The notes under the pieces were generated by a model. That model did no database searches. It saw only the letters and a list, made by a program, of their open reading frames with translations, and had not been told where the DNA came from. Position numbers and translations under genes: made by a program. From Bacteroidota bacterium (GTDB taxonomy: Bacteria > Bacteroidota > Ignavibacteria > UBA10030 > UBA6906), in NCBI GenBank assembly GCA_003541875.1, contig DPLS01000370.1, positions 2,407 through 11,180 on the forward strand: a stretch of 8,774 nucleotides of DNA. Direction: 5' to 3'. Of the stretch, positions 6,033 through 8,774 are shown one piece after another; the first letter of the stretch is position 1; each line of letters opens with the position of its first letter.

Positions 6033-6599
6033 ATGCCATCCCTTCGCCTCTTCATCGCAATAGAAACACCACCAGAAATCAGGTCGCAAATCGGCGAAAT
6101 CCGTGACCAACTAAGGGAATCCATGGCCGATGTGAAATGGGAGCCCGATGAGAAACTCCACGCCACGCTCAAGTTCCTTGGCAATACGGAAGAGAAGCTG
6201 TTACCTGAAATCGTTTCTTATATTGAGGGGGTTGGTCGGGAAAGCACCTGCCTCTCGTTGAAATATGCAGGAGTCGGGTGCTTCCCGAACCGGCGGGCAC
6301 CTAGAGTTATCTGGACTGGGATGGGAGACCTGAAAGGCAACCTGAACTCCCTCCAACAGGAAATCGAATCTGCTCTATTCTCCCTTGGGTTCGAGCGAGA
6401 GGGAAGGAAGTTCCATGCACATGTTACACTTGGCAGAGTGAAGAGTGACCAGAAAATCCAGAGCTTGCTTCGCATGATGGAATCGATTACCTTTGAGAGC
6501 CAGCCGGTTGAGATCCGTGAAGTTGCTCTTATCAAAAGTGAACTGAAGCCCAGCGGCTCAGTCTATACCACTCTCAAGACAATTCCACTCTGCAAGTAG
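6033..6599 (+). CDS. thpR: RNA 2',3'-cyclic phosphodiesterase
   Basis: ThpR (formerly LigT) belongs to the 2H phosphoesterase superfamily and opens 2',3'-cyclic phosphate ends of RNA to 2'-phosphates; its physiological substrate in most bacteria is uncertain. The 188-aa length is normal for the family. The two catalytic HxT motifs are present: HAT in KLHATLKFLG (His43, Thr45) and HVT in FHAHVTLGR (His130, Thr132). The amino end RLFIAIETPPEI (5-16) is also typical. It starts 3 nt after cinA with only a weak ribosome binding site, so it is likely translated by the same ribosomes. The cinA-thpR-recA order recurs in several phyla, without an explained link. Confidence 0.95.
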   Translation: MPSLRLFIAIETPPEIRSQIGEIRDQLRESMADVKWEPDEKLHATLKFLGNTEEKLLPEIVSYIEGVGRESTCLSLKYAGVGCFPNRRAPRVIWTGMGDLKGNLNSLQQEIESALFSLGFEREGRKFHAHVTLGRVKSDQKIQSLLRMMESITFESQPVEIREVALIKSELKPSGSVYTTLKTIPLCK

Positions 6600-6614
6600 G
6601 CCGGCCTCAGTTTC

Positions 6615-6633
6615 GCTGCCCGAAGGGGACAGC
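6615..6633 (+). terminator. Small hairpin between thpR and recA, possible weak terminator
   Basis: GCTG-CCC pairs with GGG-CAGC around a GAAG loop, with one bulged A at 6629, and is followed by TTCTTCA, not a real T run. It may attenuate read-through from the pgsA operon into recA. No LexA-like inverted repeat was recognised in 6600-6685. A TAATAT at 6665-6670 could serve as a -10 for recA, but no convincing -35 lies upstream of it. Confidence 0.3.
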
Positions 6634-6685
6634 TTCTTCAAAGAAATCAACGAGCATATCAGACTAATATCCCAAGGAGCCTATC

Positions 6686-7798
6686 ATGGCAGACGACAAA
6701 GAATCCAAAGCTCAGGCATTGAAGATCGCCATCGATCAAATCGAGAAGCAGCATGGCAAAGGTGCATTGATGCGATTGGGAGAAGGCCCGATTCAACACA
6801 TCGAGACAATTTCCACAAGTTCCATTTCGCTTGATGCAGCGTTGGGCATCGGCGGTATACCACGTGGGCGAGTGATTGAAGTGTTCGGACCGGAATCTTC
6901 CGGCAAAACCTCCCTTTGTCTTCATATCATCGCCGAGGCGCAGAAGAGCGGCGGCATCTGCGCTTTCATCGACGCAGAGAATGCGCTCGATCTCTCCTAT
7001 GCGAAAAAGTTGGGTGTGGACGTCAACAACTTGTTGCTCTCGCAGCCGGAATTCGGTGAACAAGCATTGGAGATTGTTGAGACGCTCGTCCGCAGTAATG
7101 CGCTTGATGTTGTCGTGATCGATTCGGTTGCAGCTCTGACACCTCGAGCTGAAATCGAAGGCGAGATGGGTGACCCGACCATGGGCGTGCAAGCTCGCTT
7201 GATGTCGCAAGCACTCCGCAAGCTGACATCTGCAATCAGCAAGTCCAAAACCTCGGTCATCTTCACGAACCAGTTGCGTATGAAGATAGGCGTGATGTTT
7301 GGAAACCCGGAGACAACCACGGGTGGAAACGCCCTGAAGTTTTACGCATCTGTCCGGCTTGATGTCCGCCGCATTGAAGCCATCAAGGATGGCACGAACA
7401 TCATCGGCAACCGAACCCGCGTCAAGGTCGTGAAGAATAAGGTCGCTCCGCCCTTCCGTGAGGCACAGTTCGATATCCTTTACAATGAAGGCATCTCCAA
7501 ACTCGGCGATCTCGTTGACACTGCAGTCGAGCAAAATATCATTGCCAAATCAGGATCATGGTTCTCCTACAAGGAAGACCGCATAGGCCAGGGGCGTGAT
7601 GCTGTCAAGAAGTACTTGCAGGAAAACGAGAAGCTCGCCAAGGAAATCGAAACGGAGACACGGAAGAAACTCGGCCTCCTTCCCACAAACGGAACTGCCA
7701 AACCTGAAGTGAAGTCAGGTGTAGCCCCAACGGCAATGGCTAAGCCAGCAGCACCAGTCACAGCGGGCACCAAACAGGAATTCGCTAAGAAGAAATAG
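6686..7798 (+). CDS. recA: Recombinase RecA
   Basis: RecA forms ATP-dependent filaments on single-stranded DNA, catalyses strand exchange and acts as co-protease in the SOS response. The 370-aa protein has the Walker A motif GPESSGKT (68-75), Walker [11 protein letters not shown] (142-151), the L1 loop region [20 protein letters not shown] (156-175) and the L2 region [20 protein letters not shown] (193-212); the DNA-binding residues look intact. The core ends near 330. The tail after that is Ala/Pro/Lys-rich and basic (seven Lys, two Glu, ending KKK), unlike the acidic tail of the E. coli protein. The ATG at 6686 has a strong AAGGAG six nt upstream, the best ribosome binding site in the window, which fits high expression. 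A hairpin after the gene separates it from recX. Confidence 0.99.
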   Translation: MADDKESKAQALKIAIDQIEKQHGKGALMRLGEGPIQHIETISTSSISLDAALGIGGIPRGRVIEVFGPESSGKTSLCLHIIAEAQKSGGICAFIDAENALDLSYAKKLGVDVNNLLLSQPEFGEQALEIVETLVRSNALDVVVIDSVAALTPRAEIEGEMGDPTMGVQARLMSQALRKLTSAISKSKTSVIFTNQLRMKIGVMFGNPETTTGGNALKFYASVRLDVRRIEAIKDGTNIIGNRTRVKVVKNKVAPPFREAQFDILYNEGISKLGDLVDTAVEQNIIAKSGSWFSYKEDRIGQGRDAVKKYLQENEKLAKEIETETRKKLGLLPTNGTAKPEVKSGVAPTAMAKPAAPVTAGTKQEFAKKK

Positions 7799-7815
7799 AA
7801 GTAGACATTTGATTG

Positions 7816-7849
7816 AGGCGCAGGTTCATCCTGCGCCTTATCGCTTTTC
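7816..7849 (+). terminator. Terminator-like hairpin between recA and recX
   Basis: AGGCGCAGG (7816-7824) and CCTGCGCCT (7830-7838) form a perfect 9-bp GC-rich stem with a 5-nt loop. The downstream tract TTATCGCTTTTC is broken, so termination may be partial. In E. coli a terminator between recA and recX gives low read-through expression of recX; the same arrangement is plausible here. Confidence 0.75.
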
Positions 7850-7891
7850 AACACAACCCTCTGTAGTAGAACCTTACCCGCATGAGACACC

Positions 7892-8539
7892 ATGCGTATC
7901 ACCAAGATCGAATCCCAGAAGAAGAACCCGAAGCGCAAGAACATCTTTGCCGATGGTGAGTTCGTCGTCGGCATAAGCGACGAGACATTGCTGCGAGCAG
8001 GACTGCGCACTGGCGACGAGATCAGCGATGAGAGAATCAAGGCGCTTGTGCAGGAGGAAGAGATCTCAGGAGCTAAACGGGTGGCTCTCCGATTTCTCGC
8101 TCATCGGCCCCGGGCCGCCAAAGAAATTCGGAACAAGCTACGGGAGAAGGAATTCGGAGACGAGGATATCGAGCAGACGATTGAGAGTTTGAAACGTGCT
8201 GGACTTCTCAACGACACCGAGTTCGCGCGGATGTATATTCGAGATGCGCTCTCTGCAAAGCCGACGGGAAGGACATTGCTCCGAAGGAAGCTTCTGCTTC
8301 TCGGCGTTGAAAAAGTCACCGTGGAAGAGGCACTGAGCACTGCATTCACTACAGTCGACGAACGGGTGGAAGCACTTGAGGCCGGCGGTAAATTCCTGAA
8401 GAAGTCAACTGCAACCCGCCGTCCCGCTGACTTGAGGCAACTGCGTCATCGGCTCTCGACTTTTCTGATGCGCAGGGGATTCGGATGGGACACCGTTGAA
8501 CCAGTCATCAAGGAACTCATGAAAGAGGTGGACGAATGA
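7892..8539 (+). CDS. recX: Regulatory protein RecX
   Basis: RecX binds RecA filaments and limits their growth and activity. The 215-aa protein shows the three-helix repeats of the family: A-x-R-x-L-x-HRPRAAKEIRNKLREKEF (65-88), IEQTIESLKRAGLLNDTEFA (93-112), and the following Y-x-R-x-A-x-x-x-K-x-x-G segment (115-126). The C-terminal LSTFLMRRGFGWDTVEPVI (188-206) is a further family signature. The amino end (1-57), with FADGEFVVGISDETLLRAGL (19-38), is the beta-rich extension seen in longer RecX proteins. The ATG at 7892 lacks a strong ribosome binding site (GAG five nt upstream), consistent with a low level. It lies 93 bp after recA, beyond a terminator-like hairpin, and its stop overlaps the next gene by ATGA. 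Confidence 0.94.
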   Translation: MRITKIESQKKNPKRKNIFADGEFVVGISDETLLRAGLRTGDEISDERIKALVQEEEISGAKRVALRFLAHRPRAAKEIRNKLREKEFGDEDIEQTIESLKRAGLLNDTEFARMYIRDALSAKPTGRTLLRRKLLLLGVEKVTVEEALSTAFTTVDERVEALEAGGKFLKKSTATRRPADLRQLRHRLSTFLMRRGFGWDTVEPVIKELMKEVDE

Positions 8540-8774
8540 ACAAAGTGGTGTTTGACATCGAAACACTCGGCTTCCCACTGGATTCGTTCGATGAGAAGCA
8601 GCAAGAGTATTTGATGAAGTTTGCCAAGACCGACGAGGAGAAGACCGAGACGATCCAGAAACTGAACCTCTCACCCCTGACGGCGAAGATCATCGCCATT
8701 GGCATGTTGAACCCCGACTCCAATCAGGGGAAGGTGCTGTATGATGCACCCAAGGAAGAGCCATGGTCATCCGA
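8536..8774 (+). CDS. DEDD-type 3'-5' exonuclease (PolB-exonuclease-like), cut by the right edge
   Basis: Only the first 79 residues are present. The amino end MNKVVFDIET carries the D-x-E of exonuclease motif I (Asp7, Glu9), which binds a catalytic metal in DnaQ/PolB-like 3'-5' exonucleases. LSPLTAKIIAIGMLNPDSNQ (45-64) resembles the second strand of the fold in the predicted PolB-related exonuclease family (Pfam DNA_pol_B_exo2), which I recall from Bacteroidota-like genomes. Motifs II and III lie beyond the window. The ATG at 8536 has GAGGTG five nt upstream and overlaps the recX stop as ATGA, so the two are translationally coupled. That suggests a role in DNA repair or end processing alongside RecA, but this is inference. 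Confidence 0.8.
   Translation, partial: MNKVVFDIETLGFPLDSFDEKQQEYLMKFAKTDEEKTETIQKLNLSPLTAKIIAIGMLNPDSNQGKVLYDAPKEEPWSS

Noticed and set aside
6600..6685. LexA/SOS box upstream of recA
   Set aside because: Neither CTGT-N8-ACAG nor GAAC-N4-GTTC type sites are present, and the GAAG...CTTC symmetry at 6622-6636 is too short.
6659..7534. A 291-codon open frame on the minus strand opposite recA
   Set aside because: It lies antisense to the highly conserved recA and gives a composition with no recognisable domain; it is a shadow of recA codon bias.

Overview
The window is a stretch of bacterial chromosome carrying mostly housekeeping genes. Nine complete or near-complete genes were identified, plus two partial genes cut by the window edges. 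The gene content, the multiheme cytochrome with its duplicated C-terminal domain, and the order pgsA-pgpA-cinA-thpR-recA-recX suggest a member of the Bacteroidota/Chlorobiota side of the FCB group, most likely an Ignavibacteria-like lineage. This placement is inferred from remembered family resemblance, not from a search. Base composition looks even across the window, and no transposase, integrase, phage gene, tRNA, rRNA or CRISPR array was seen.

Left part (1-1303, minus strand): the start of a YfhO-like membrane protein runs off the left edge. It lies 29 bp downstream of tsaD, the tRNA t6A-modification gene, so the two are probably co-transcribed. A 270-bp divergent spacer (1304-1573) separates tsaD from the plus-strand genes and holds a possible tsaD promoter and small palindromes.

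Middle (1574-3591, plus strand): an exported seven-heme c-type cytochrome of 531 aa has an uncharacterised N-terminal domain and a duplicated C-terminal domain. It is followed by rpmB (ribosomal protein L28, four-cysteine form), preceded by a promoter-like sequence carrying an inverted repeat and followed by a clear rho-independent terminator. Between that terminator and pgsA lies a striking imperfect inverted repeat with an 8-bp internal period.

Right part (3609-8774, plus strand): pgsA and pgpA are consecutive steps of phosphatidylglycerol synthesis. They are tightly linked to cinA (nicotinamide nucleotide metabolism) and thpR (RNA 2',3'-cyclic phosphodiesterase), with overlaps of 29 and 1 nt and a 3-nt gap. 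recA follows after 86 bp with a strong ribosome binding site. A terminator-like hairpin separates recA from recX, and recX overlaps by ATGA the start of a DEDD-type 3'-5' exonuclease that runs off the right edge. The recA-recX-exonuclease end is a recombination and DNA-processing block.

Most of the window is ordinary core genome. The parts that merit attention are the heptaheme cytochrome, the 8-bp-period inverted repeat before pgsA, the inverted repeat over the rpmB promoter, and the basic tail of RecA.
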